Of a DNA stretch of 64,000 nt, positions 25,593 through 33,438 are shown one piece after another. Numbering within the stretch: the stretch's first letter is position 1; each line of letters opens with the position of its first letter. The translations under genes and the position numbers were made by a program. The stretch covers positions 1,426,001 to 1,490,000 of the forward strand of contig CAVXXX010000001.1 in the NCBI GenBank assembly GCA_963765935.1, in the 5' to 3' direction. The DNA is from JAMXLG01 sp963765935 (lineage in GTDB: Bacteria; Vulcanimicrobiota; Vulcanimicrobiia; Vulcanimicrobiales; Vulcanimicrobiaceae). The notes beneath the pieces were generated by a model. The model was not told where the DNA came from. It worked only from the letters and a program-made list of their open reading frames with translations, and did not search any database.

Positions 25593-27074
25593 CTAACGGC
25601 GCTCCAGTAACCGAACCCGAGATTTATAGAATTGTGCGTCCGATAAAATGACGTAGTTCGCTGACACGAACCGCTCGATCGTGCCGCATCCGAACTGAAT
25701 GTTCGCGGATTTGCAATCCCCCGTCGTGATCAGCCAGAATTGCTTCGCGTGCGGAAGCGTTGCGGCCAACTGCTTGGGTCCGGTAACGACGAAACGCGAG
25801 AGATCGTAGCGACGGAAATTCACCGCGTGCGGAATCGCGACAACGGTGTTCGGGCCGCGATAATAATAACTAAACGGAGGCGCATTCTCGGCTTCGAAGA
25901 TCGCGATTGGTTGCCCCGCGCGCTCCCGGGCACCGAGATAGGCGTTCACCCGGATCCAATCACCCGGCTTCGCGAGCTGCGCGTACGTCGCCGCGATCGT
26001 GATCGAAGATGCGGTGAAGGTCAGCACGAACCAGGCCGTAACCGCGATGGTTGCACGGCGTTTATCGAGCAGTGAGAACAACGCGTAGACTCCGATGACT
26101 CCCGCCGCGTAGAGTGAGGCCACGTGCCGGCTAAGGACGAGCACGTGCGCACCATAGGTCGCACAGGCGAAGAGGGCCGCGGCAACAACCACAATCGCAA
26201 CGAGCGCGGCGGCGCGGCCGCGAAATTTTTCCCGTGCGACGATTGCAAGCCCAAGCATCGTTGCAACCACGAGACCGTACAAGACGTTCGCGAATGGAAT
26301 TCCGAGTGGAAGAATGTAGTGCATGATTGCCAGCGCGATCGACGCAATCGAAAGTACGAATGATGGAGGAGCGAACGCACCCCGGAAATTCGCAACTTGC
26401 GCAGGCACGATCGCAAGCATGGGAAGAAAGAGCAGCATCCCGCCGGCGGCGCAAAGCAAAAAGCGACCGAACCGCTCCCGCCTATAAAGGAGAACGGCGA
26501 AGCCTTGAGCCGCAATGAGAAACGCGAGGTAATACTGCGTATACATCGCAACGACGACGAGCGCCGCGTATGCAATAAACGCGGGCGCTCGCGGCCGCTC
26601 GGCAAGAAAGGCATCGTAGAAAAGCCGCAACAACGTCGCCGAGACGGCAACGATCATGGCATATGGTCGCATTTCGAGTGCCGCCCAAATCAGAAACGGA
26701 TTCCACACGAAGGCCAGCGTTATCAATTCGGGCCGCACGAGTGGAGCGTATCGGCGCGCAAGCGACGGAACGAGCGCCGCCGCGAACGCCGCGCAAACAA
26801 TCGAGAAACCGCGCAAAAACCAAACCGCACTGCTGATGCTGCGCAGTGCGGCGACAATCATGAAATAGAGCGGCGCGCTCTGTTCGAACCGCAACGCTTC
26901 GATGAACGCGCGCGCCGGCCCGAAGCTCGTCGAGTGCAGCGTGTACGCTTCGTCTTGCCAGATGTTCAAAACGGCTGCGAGCGGCAACGCGATTGCGATC
27001 GTGAGAATGGCGGCCGTCGCAGCCAGTGGCCACGCGCGCACGCGCGTCGTTGAAACGCGTTCGATTGCTGTCAT
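25593..27074 (-). CDS. GT39-type membrane glycosyltransferase (ArnT/PMT superfamily)
   Basis: About 493 residues with 10-12 hydrophobic helices. The first periplasmic loop has WQDEAYTLHSTSF; the Asp-Glu pair is the catalytic/metal motif of GT39 and related GT-C enzymes. APLYFMIVAAL and EMRPYAMIVAVSA are further family features. It would use a polyprenyl-phosphate sugar to glycosylate lipid or protein outside the membrane. I place the start at ATG 27074, with TATCGT on the minus strand seven bases upstream; a GTG three codons earlier is possible. It is divergent from the GT87 gene at 27187. Confidence 0.87.
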   Translation of the reverse strand: MTAIERVSTTRVRAWPLAATAAILTIAIALPLAAVLNIWQDEAYTLHSTSFGPARAFIEALRFEQSAPLYFMIVAALRSISSAVWFLRGFSIVCAAFAAALVPSLARRYAPLVRPELITLAFVWNPFLIWAALEMRPYAMIVAVSATLLRLFYDAFLAERPRAPAFIAYAALVVVAMYTQYYLAFLIAAQGFAVLLYRRERFGRFLLCAAGGMLLFLPMLAIVPAQVANFRGAFAPPSFVLSIASIALAIMHYILPLGIPFANVLYGLVVATMLGLAIVAREKFRGRAAALVAIVVVAAALFACATYGAHVLVLSRHVASLYAAGVIGVYALFSLLDKRRATIAVTAWFVLTFTASSITIAATYAQLAKPGDWIRVNAYLGARERAGQPIAIFEAENAPPFSYYYRGPNTVVAIPHAVNFRRYDLSRFVVTGPKQLAATLPHAKQFWLITTGDCKSANIQFGCGTIERFVSANYVILSDAQFYKSRVRLLERR

Positions 27075-27174
27075 CGCTTTCACGATACAACCCTCGGCCC
27101 CTCGGCGCCGCGGGGCGAAGGTATCATGAAGCGGTACGCAGGGCCCTGGCCACCCCTGCGGGCGCCCGCTATCC

Positions 27175-27180
27175 TACAAC
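27175..27180 (+). promoter_or_regulatory. -10-like TACAAC, 6 nt before ATG (leaderless type)
   Basis: TACAAC, then six bases, then the ATG at 27187, the same spacing as at five other genes of the window. There is no ribosome site before the ATG. Confidence 0.4.
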
Positions 27181-27186
27181 GGCACT

Positions 27187-28548
27187 ATGAACCAACGCCT
27201 CGCTCACACCCTCTTCGCGGCGCTCGTGCTCGTCTTTGCAACCGTCTCGGTTGCCCTGGCGGTACGCGGTGACATCGGACATCAAAGCTTCAAGGCATTC
27301 TACTGCTCCGGAGCCGCAGTCGCGCATCGCGAGGATCCCTACCGCGTCGAACCGGTTCGTACGTGCGAGCACGCATTAGCGGGCGCATCGATGGCGGCGG
27401 GTGCCGTTGAGCCGGCGCCGCTGCCGGGATACGGGCTCGCGCTCTTCGCGGTGCTCTCAACGCTGCCGGCGCGGCTTGCCGCAATCGTCTTCGCACTCAC
27501 TATTACGCTCGCCGTCGCGGCAAGCGCGCTCGCCGTTTCCCGCATCACCGGAATCGATCGCAGCGCGGCCTTTCTCGCCTTGACGCCTCTTGCGTTTCTC
27601 AACGTCGCGTACGGCGAAATCGCGCCGTACGCGCTGCTTGGCCTCTGCGGCGCCGCCTATTGCCTCACCCGCGAGAAATTTACGGGCGCGGCGATCTTTG
27701 CGGCGCTCTCGCTCGTGCAACCCACGCTCGGATTCGCCGCCGTCATCGCGCTGCTGCTGTTCGTGCCCCGGGCACGCGTTCCGATGCTCGTCGCGCTAAC
27801 GGCACTTACCGTCGTAAGCGTTGCGGCGCTGGGCATCAATGGGAATCTGGAGTACTTTGCTCGCGTGCTTCCGCTGCAGTCTGTATCGGAACTTGCCGCG
27901 GCCGATCAATACAGCCTCGCGCACGTGCTCTTTGTCAGCGGGCTCGGAACCGCAGCCAGTCTCGCGATTGCGCGGATCGCATTCGCGCTTGCGGTCATGC
28001 TTGGTCTTGTCCTCGCCCGAACGCTCGCACGGCGAACCGGTCACGCCGCATACCTCGTGCTCATGCCGCCCGCATTGGCGCTGCTCTTTGGTCTCTACGT
28101 CCACGACGTCGAGATCTTGGCGGCGATTCCGGCCGCACTGCTCATCGCCGCAGATGCGCGAACGCGATGGAGTTTCACCATCGCGATCGTCTGCGTCGCG
28201 CTGCTATGCGTGGTCTGGACGCAGCGCCTCGGCACCATGTGGATCGTAATGAATTTCGTCGCCGCGGTAGCGGCCGTCTATGGCGCGCAACCGCGACGCA
28301 CGCGACTATCCGCTGCAGTACTAACTGCAGCGGTGACGGTTGCGTGCGCCTTTGCGATATCGCACGTCGCAGCGCCGCCGACGCATGGCGAAGTTGCGGT
28401 TGCGTCGGTTAGCGCGAGGGCCGACGAATTTGCTCCGGCGGCCTGGAAAGACTATATCGACGGCTCGCCCGCCCTCGTCGGTGCACGCTACGCGCCCGCC
28501 GCACCAACGTGGGTAGGTCTGACGTTATTGGTTTTCGCAGCGCTTTGA
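27187..28548 (+). CDS. GT87/DUF2029 family membrane mannosyltransferase-like protein
   Basis: Protein of 453 residues with about 10 hydrophobic helices. The N-terminus is a membrane anchor followed by the loop FKAFYCSGAAVAHREDPYRVEPVRTCE, the DxxF/YxxG...DPY pattern of DUF2029 alpha-1,2-mannosyltransferases (GT-C fold). PLPGYGLALFAVLSTLP continues the family pattern. Substrate is unknown; the enzyme probably uses a polyprenyl-phosphate sugar. The stop is one base from the stop of the convergent response regulator. It is the last gene that can be tied to the glycan locus. Confidence 0.82.
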   Translation: MNQRLAHTLFAALVLVFATVSVALAVRGDIGHQSFKAFYCSGAAVAHREDPYRVEPVRTCEHALAGASMAAGAVEPAPLPGYGLALFAVLSTLPARLAAIVFALTITLAVAASALAVSRITGIDRSAAFLALTPLAFLNVAYGEIAPYALLGLCGAAYCLTREKFTGAAIFAALSLVQPTLGFAAVIALLLFVPRARVPMLVALTALTVVSVAALGINGNLEYFARVLPLQSVSELAAADQYSLAHVLFVSGLGTAASLAIARIAFALAVMLGLVLARTLARRTGHAAYLVLMPPALALLFGLYVHDVEILAAIPAALLIAADARTRWSFTIAIVCVALLCVVWTQRLGTMWIVMNFVAAVAAVYGAQPRRTRLSAAVLTAAVTVACAFAISHVAAPPTHGEVAVASVSARADEFAPAAWKDYIDGSPALVGARYAPAAPTWVGLTLLVFAAL

Positions 28549-28549
28549 G

Positions 28550-29227
28550 TTAAGCCAAACCGTTGCGAATGGCGTGAACCGCGGCCTGAGAACGCGTCGA
28601 GATATGCAGTTTCGAGAAGATGTGGCTGACGTGGTTCTTGACCGTTTTTTCCGATAGGGCAAGACGCTTGCCGATATCGCGATTCGAGAGCCCCTGCGCG
28701 ATCAAGCGAATGATCTCCATTTCGCGTGGGGAGAGTTCCGTGACGCCGTCGCGGCGCGAGTTGCTGCGGCGGCGGAAGTAGGTGGCGGCGACGCGCGGGT
28801 CGACATAGCTCGTGCCCTTCGCGACGCTGTGGATGGCGGTGACGAGTTCTTGTAGCGAGGAATCCTTGACGATATAGGCGTCCGCGCCAGCGGACAGACA
28901 GTATTGCAACAGATCCGGTTGGGGATGCATGGATAATACGCAGACGCGTAGCGACGGATTATGCGATCGGAAAAACGCGATCGCTTCGTCGAGGTCGTCA
29001 GCGTCATCGATGTCTATAACAACGACGTCGGCGGCCTCTTTCGACGTAATAGCCGTTTCACGGCTCGCCGAAATGCCGACGACTCTTATCTCCGGGTCTG
29101 ACGACAGTGCCTGTGCAACCGCTTTTGCGAAAAGAAGCTGTTTTTCGACGATGTACACGCGGATCGTCGTCTGAACGACGGTAGCCAAGAGTTTCTCTCC
29201 CTCCAACTCGACAGGGTCCGCCCGCAT
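28550..29227 (-). CDS. NarL/FixJ-type response regulator with atypical receiver
   Basis: Protein of 225 residues: a receiver domain (about 22-140) and a LuxR-type helix-turn-helix (about 160-220) with ELSPREMEIIRLIAQGLSNRDIGKRLALSEKTVKNHVSHIFSKL. In the receiver the usual Asp-Asp pair after the first strand reads VEKQ, keeping only one acidic residue. The phospho-acceptor Asp is retained in VVVIDIDD, and the conserved Lys in AYIVKDSS. Phosphorylation by a standard kinase may thus be weak or absent. No kinase is adjacent. GGGGG before the ATG at 29227 is a plausible ribosome site. It could regulate the upstream divergent region, which contains hairpins and DnaA-box-like 9-mers. Confidence 0.88.
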   Translation of the reverse strand: MRADPVELEGEKLLATVVQTTIRVYIVEKQLLFAKAVAQALSSDPEIRVVGISASRETAITSKEAADVVVIDIDDADDLDEAIAFFRSHNPSLRVCVLSMHPQPDLLQYCLSAGADAYIVKDSSLQELVTAIHSVAKGTSYVDPRVAATYFRRRSNSRRDGVTELSPREMEIIRLIAQGLSNRDIGKRLALSEKTVKNHVSHIFSKLHISTRSQAAVHAIRNGLA

Positions 29228-29318
29228 GGCGTCGCACCCCCTTAACGAGCCCTCGCTCGAATCCCATCGAGAAATTCCGCGTTATGGAGACGCCCATTCC
29301 GCGGATGCTGGTAGAGGC

Positions 29319-29337
29319 TCGTCCCCAAAGGGGACGA
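29319..29337. repeat. 8-bp perfect inverted repeat, hairpin TCGTCCCC-AAA-GGGGACGA
   Basis: A perfect stem with a three-base loop upstream of the response regulator gene. It has no U-run on either side, so a regulatory hairpin or operator is more likely than a terminator. A second smaller palindrome, CCGTA-CCC-TACGG, lies at 29351-29363. Confidence 0.5.
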
Positions 29338-29394
29338 CCCCAGACGTAAACCGTACCCTACGGTCTGGAATCGCGTGCGCCGGTTTTAAGAAGA

Positions 29395-29527
29395 TGTGGA
29401 TAAGGCGTGAATAATGCGGCGCACTTTAGGATGGTTCCGTTACGGCTACCTTAGAAGAAGTGTGAATTTCCGATGTCGATAAGTTTCTTAATCTTGCAAG
29501 GGCTCGCTCGCCAGTACCTGTGGGTAA
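29395..29527. promoter_or_regulatory. Three DnaA-box-like 9-mers in one orientation in a gene-free stretch
   Basis: The 346-bp gap between the response regulator and the next gene (29228-29573) contains TGTGGATAA at 29395 (the exact complement of the consensus TTATCCACA), TGTCGATAA at 29474 and TGTGGGTAA at 29519, each with at most one mismatch. Apart from these and the hairpins at 29319-29363 I see no gene in this stretch. No dnaA, dnaN or AT-rich unwinding element is present, so this is not evidence for the chromosomal origin. Confidence 0.35.
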
Positions 29528-29573
29528 GTAAGCGACGAAGTCACGCCGCCGCCGCCTCGGTCGTTGTCCCGCG

Positions 29574-30041
29574 ATGATATCCGTCCTCGCGCAGGCAGTG
29601 CTGACCGAGCAAACGCCCGGCTCGAACGTTACCGTCATGGAATGCACGGTAGCGCTTCCCGCCGCGACAATCAGCGCCGCCGGTGGTTCGATGACCGCCG
29701 GCCAAGGCGTCCAGCAGAATTCGACACTCGAAAATAAGACGATCGATGCCGGAACGTCGAACGCGTCCGTTGGGCCGGGATACGACATCACCGTTGTCTT
29801 TGCGAATGATTCCGCGCTTAAAGCAAAAGAAGTGGATTTCGCTTTTGGGCCTTTTGGCCGCCGGACGAGCGACATCGTTGAATCCGGCACATTTTCGCCT
29901 CACGTAACGATCAAGCGACGTGCGACGATTCACCCCGATTTCGCCGTCGCCGCGTCACTCGAAAAGGGCGTCTGCACCGTCACGCGAGTGATCTATGCCG
30001 ACGGCTCGCAGTGGACGTTGGTTCCACCGGGGCGGCCCTAA
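29574..30041 (+). CDS. Hypothetical protein
   Basis: Protein of 155 residues with no recognised family. It is rich in beta-strand-forming residues and small amino acids. The C-terminal segment VCTVTRVIYADGSQWTLVPPGR resembles the ending of short extracytoplasmic proteins found in this type of genome (a ...VxYADGSxW... motif). A single Cys in MECTV and another in GVCTV could form a disulfide. There is no signal peptide after the only available start (an in-frame stop lies 15 codons upstream), so secretion would need a different N-terminus. It is followed after 58 bp by another small gene. Confidence 0.55.
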   Translation: MISVLAQAVLTEQTPGSNVTVMECTVALPAATISAAGGSMTAGQGVQQNSTLENKTIDAGTSNASVGPGYDITVVFANDSALKAKEVDFAFGPFGRRTSDIVESGTFSPHVTIKRRATIHPDFAVAASLEKGVCTVTRVIYADGSQWTLVPPGRP

Positions 30042-30087
30042 GCCGAGCCTTTACACGGTTCTCAGGCACCGCTTGGCCGCTCGTTGG

Positions 30088-30093
30088 TACGAT
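30088..30093 (+). promoter_or_regulatory. -10 box TACGAT, 6 nt before a GTG (leaderless type)
   Basis: TACGAT, six bases, then GTG at 30100. The arrangement supports the GTG as the true start of the following gene. Confidence 0.4.
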
Positions 30094-30099
30094 GGGGCG

Positions 30100-30468
30100 G
30101 TGAGCGTTTCAAGCGTGCCCGGCTTCGGAGTCCTCGGTCTCAACGGCGACGGCTCCTCCTCGCAGTCGTCCACGCCGCCGTCGACGGCCTCGACTTCCCC
30201 GAACGCTTCGTCGGGCAGCAGCTCTTCGTCGACGACGACCGCTGCTAAGAACCCGTATCAGCAGACCTACGACCAGATCGAGACGTGGTCGGCGCAGTAC
30301 TTGATGCAAGCGGTCGAGTACGGGGCGCCTCCGATTCCGCAGTTCACTGCCGGCCAATCCGTCGATTCATTCGCGCAGCTCACCAATACGCTCGCCGCCA
30401 TCCAGCCGGGTATCCAGAACGGCATCTATGGCGGCGGAACCGGGACGAACGTTAACACGACGGCGTAA
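30100..30468 (+). CDS. Hypothetical Ser/Thr-rich small protein
   Basis: Protein of 122 residues from GTG 30100. Residues about 12-50 are a low-complexity Ser/Thr/Pro linker; the remainder (NPYQQTYDQIETWSAQYLMQAVEYG) looks like two or three helices and then an Asn/Gly/Thr-rich tail. There is no signal peptide or known domain. Low-complexity N-terminal linker plus helical core resembles flagellar-hook or secreted structural proteins, but nothing else supports that. It lies 83 bp upstream of pnp on the same strand. Confidence 0.55.
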   Translation: MSVSSVPGFGVLGLNGDGSSSQSSTPPSTASTSPNASSGSSSSSTTTAAKNPYQQTYDQIETWSAQYLMQAVEYGAPPIPQFTAGQSVDSFAQLTNTLAAIQPGIQNGIYGGGTGTNVNTTA

Positions 30469-30551
30469 CGCTCCCCAGGGACGCGTCGGAATCGCCCCGA
30501 ACCACGGGCGGTTCATTTAAAAGAGCAACAAGAAAGAAACTAGGAGTAATT

Positions 30552-32804
30552 GTGCCCGAATCCGTGACCTTAGAGGTCGGCGGGCGCACGATGGTCATTG
30601 AAACCGGCGAACTCGCGAAGCAAGCAAACGGCTCCGCGTTGATCCGCTATGGCGACCAGAACGTCGTGCTCTGCGCCGTCACTGCCTCCGAGAACCCTCG
30701 TGAAGGCATCGACTTTTTCCCACTCACGTGCGATTTCGAAGAGAAGATGTATGCAGCCGGAAAAATTCCGGGCGGCTACATCAAACGCGAAGGGCGTCCG
30801 CCCGAGCACGCCGTGCTCAGCTCGCGCCAAATCGATCGCCCGATCCGCCCTCTTTTCCCCGAAGGCTTCCACAACGACGTGCAGATCGTCGCGACGGTGC
30901 TTTCAATCGATCCCGAACTCGATGCCGACGTCCTCGGCGTGTGCGCCGCGGGCGCCGCGCTCGCAGTTTCGGATATTCCGTTCGAAAAGCCGGTTGCCGC
31001 CGTACGCGTCGGCCGCGATGAGAACGGCAAGTTCATCTGCAATCCGACGTTGCCGCAATATGAAACGGGCGGCATGGACATCATCATCGCCGGAACCGAC
31101 GATGCGATCATGATGGTCGAGGGCGGCGGCCATGAAATTTCCGAGGAAGATTTCCTCGGTGCCGTCGAGTTCGCTCATACCGAAATCAAGAAGATCGTCA
31201 AAGCGATCAATCAGCTCGCGAAAAAAGCCGGCAAAGAGAAGCGCGAATATCCGCTCAAGAAGATCAACAGCGATCTCGATAAGTGGGTTCGCAAGAACTT
31301 TGCAAAAGACATCGCGAAAGCGATGCGCATCATCGATAAGCAGAAACGCCAAGAGGCGTTCGATGCGATTACGGTTGAAGAAGCGATCGCGCGCTGCGGC
31401 AAAAAAGACGAAGACGTCAAAGCGATGCTCGAAGACTCGACGTTCGGCAAAGAATTCGGCAAGCTCCTCAAAGCGATGCAAGAGGATGAGCTTCGCACGA
31501 TGGTCGTCGACGAAAATATTCGTCCCGATGGCCGCAAGCCGAACGAAATTCGTCCGATTTGGTCCAAAGTGCACTACGTGCCGCGCGTGCACGGTTCCGG
31601 CGTTTTCACGCGCGGACAAACGCAAGTCTTCACGGCCGCAACGCTCGGCTCGACGAGTGACGCGCAGCGTCTCGACGGCATCGTCGCACTCGAAGACAAG
31701 CGCTATATGCACTTCTACAACTTCCCGCCGTTCTCAGTCGGTGAGACGCGTCCGATGCGCGGCCCCGGCCGTCGTGAAATCGGTCACGGCGCGCTCGCGG
31801 AACGCGCGCTCCTTCCGGTGCTGCCGGCGAAGGAAGACTTTCCGTACACGATGCGTTTGATGAGCGAAGTGTTGGAATCGAACGGATCGTCGTCGATGGC
31901 GTCGGTCTGCGGTTCGACGCTTGCTCTCATGGACGCAGGCGTGCCGATCAAAGAGCACGTTGCCGGCGTTGCCATGGGTCTGATTCTCAAAGGTAAGGAT
32001 TACGCGATCCTTACCGACATTCAGGGCCTCGAAGACGCGCTCGGCGAGATGGACTTCAAAGTCGCGGGCACCAAAAAAGGCATCACCGCGATTCAGATGG
32101 ACATCAAGGTGCGCGGCATTACGGTCGAGATCATGCGCGAAGCGATGGCCGAAGCGAAGAAATCACGCTTCTTCATCATCGATAAGCTCGCTGAAACGAT
32201 CGCCGAGCCGCGCACGGAACTCTCGAAGTTCGCGCCGCGCATGATCGTCGTCAAGATCAACCCGGACAAGATCAAAGATGTGATCGGTCCAGGCGGAAAG
32301 ATTATCAACAAGATCATTCAAGACACGGGCGTCGAGAAGATCGACATCGAGGACGACGGAACGGTGTTCATCACCTCGCTGGACGGCGAGAGCGGTGACA
32401 AGGCGAGACAAATCGTCGAGAACATCACCAAAGACGTCGTCGTTGGTGAAACGTATCTCGGTACGGTCACGCGTACGATTGCAATCGGCGCGTTCGTGCA
32501 GATTCTTCCGGGCAAAGAAGGCCTCGTCCACATTTCACAACTGGCGCCGCAACGCGTCGAGAAAGTGGAAGACGTCGTCAAACCGGGCGATGAGATCATG
32601 GTCAAAGTCATGGAGATCGACGGCCAAGGCCGCATCAATCTCTCGCGCAAAGCGCTCCTCGCACCGGGAAGCGAAGAGCACACGCCGCGCGGTAACGGTG
32701 CATTCCGTCCACGCGAACGCGAAGAATCCGGTGCAGCACCCGCTGGCCCCGGCGCACCGCCAACGCGTCGCCGCCGCCGCCCGCCGGGACGTCGCGAAGA
32801 GTAA
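30552..32804 (+). CDS. pnp: Polynucleotide phosphorylase
   Basis: Protein of 750 residues, the usual length. Two RNase PH domains (about 1-230 and 315-545) flank an all-helical segment. The second core has GRREIGHGALAERAL and the phosphate-binding SNGSSSMASVCGSTLALMDAG. A KH domain follows with IGPGGKIINKIIQDTG, then an S1 domain (VGETYLGTVTRTIAIGAFVQI...GLVHISQLA), then a short basic tail rich in Arg. It degrades RNA 3' to 5' with phosphate and is part of the RNA degradosome. GTG start with AGGAG at 30542-30546. The usual upstream neighbour rpsO is not present. A strong terminator follows. Confidence 0.97.
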   Translation: MPESVTLEVGGRTMVIETGELAKQANGSALIRYGDQNVVLCAVTASENPREGIDFFPLTCDFEEKMYAAGKIPGGYIKREGRPPEHAVLSSRQIDRPIRPLFPEGFHNDVQIVATVLSIDPELDADVLGVCAAGAALAVSDIPFEKPVAAVRVGRDENGKFICNPTLPQYETGGMDIIIAGTDDAIMMVEGGGHEISEEDFLGAVEFAHTEIKKIVKAINQLAKKAGKEKREYPLKKINSDLDKWVRKNFAKDIAKAMRIIDKQKRQEAFDAITVEEAIARCGKKDEDVKAMLEDSTFGKEFGKLLKAMQEDELRTMVVDENIRPDGRKPNEIRPIWSKVHYVPRVHGSGVFTRGQTQVFTAATLGSTSDAQRLDGIVALEDKRYMHFYNFPPFSVGETRPMRGPGRREIGHGALAERALLPVLPAKEDFPYTMRLMSEVLESNGSSSMASVCGSTLALMDAGVPIKEHVAGVAMGLILKGKDYAILTDIQGLEDALGEMDFKVAGTKKGITAIQMDIKVRGITVEIMREAMAEAKKSRFFIIDKLAETIAEPRTELSKFAPRMIVVKINPDKIKDVIGPGGKIINKIIQDTGVEKIDIEDDGTVFITSLDGESGDKARQIVENITKDVVVGETYLGTVTRTIAIGAFVQILPGKEGLVHISQLAPQRVEKVEDVVKPGDEIMVKVMEIDGQGRINLSRKALLAPGSEEHTPRGNGAFRPREREESGAAPAGPGAPPTRRRRRPPGRREE

Positions 32805-32818
32805 CTCACCGCGTCGAC

Positions 32819-32857
32819 ACAAAAGAGCCCGCATGAAAACTGCGGGCTCTTTTGTTT
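32819..32857 (+). terminator. Rho-independent terminator after pnp
   Basis: A 15-bp stem (arms at 32819-32833 and 32841-32855, core AGAGCCCGCA/TGCGGGCTCT) with a 7-base loop and a T-rich end TTTTGTTT. Located 15 bp after the pnp stop. Confidence 0.92.
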
Positions 32858-32962
32858 GCGTGTTACGACTTTGCGTCTGAGGTCCCGTTTTTACGTTCGC
32901 TTTGCTGAATTTAATTCGTATGGACCATTGCGAAACGGCGGCAGAGCGCTCATTATAGCAAG

Positions 32963-32979
32963 CGTGCGCATTGCGCACG
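32963..32979. repeat. Inverted repeat CGTGCGCA-T-TGCGCACG before a lipoprotein gene
   Basis: A perfect 8-bp palindrome with one central base, 16 bp upstream of the lipoprotein start and immediately followed by TTTT and the ribosome site TAGGAG. It may be an operator or attenuator of the lipoprotein genes. Confidence 0.4.
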
Positions 32980-32995
32980 TTTTCTAGGAGAAAAA

Positions 32996-33427
32996 ATGCA
33001 ACGCACCTTCCACGCGCTCGCGGGCGTTATGACCGCGGCGTTGCTTGTCGTTACCGCAGGGTGTGGCGGTGGTGGCGCGAGTCCGTTTATCGGTCCTCCG
33101 GCGAAACCGGATCCGTCGCTTTCAAACATCGCGTTCGGAAGCTCGATCACGTGTTCAACGACCCCGTGCACGACGACGTTCACGGTGTCGGAATCCGGAT
33201 ACAACGGCACGTTTACGGCGACGTCTTCAAACACGAACGTCGCAACGGTCGCGACCTCGACTTCGGCCGCACAAGCTCGTAAAGCGCAAGACAACACTGC
33301 GACATTTACGGTCACCGCCGTGAGTGGTGGCACTGCCACGATCACGGTCACCGATCAACATGGAAACTCCACGTCGATCCCAGTTACGGTTTCCTCACTC
33401 ACCTTCACACCCCAGCTACAGCGCTGA
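32996..33427 (+). CDS. Lipoprotein with bacterial Ig-like domain
   Basis: Protein of 143 residues. A signal peptide ends in the lipobox VVTAGC, so the Cys near residue 23 would be lipidated, followed by a Gly-rich linker. The rest forms an Ig-like beta domain with TNVATVATSTS and GGTATITVTDQHGNSTSIPVTVS, a pattern of BIG2-type domains (...V..V...G..G.A.ITVTD). A disulfide pair is possible in CSTTPC. It is surface or periplasm anchored; adhesion or structural role is possible. The ribosome site is AGGAG before ATG 32996. It is followed after 11 bp by another lipoprotein gene in the same direction. Confidence 0.82.
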   Translation: MQRTFHALAGVMTAALLVVTAGCGGGGASPFIGPPAKPDPSLSNIAFGSSITCSTTPCTTTFTVSESGYNGTFTATSSNTNVATVATSTSAAQARKAQDNTATFTVTAVSGGTATITVTDQHGNSTSIPVTVSSLTFTPQLQR

Positions 33428-33438
33428 GGAGATTACCT

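Noticed and set aside
29250..29265. Possible tRNA T-loop (GCTCGAATCCC)
   Set aside because: No matching acceptor, anticodon or D-arm stems could be built around it.
29228..29573. Chromosomal origin of replication
   Set aside because: Only three box-like 9-mers, no dnaA/dnaN/gidA neighbour and no clear AT-rich unwinding element.
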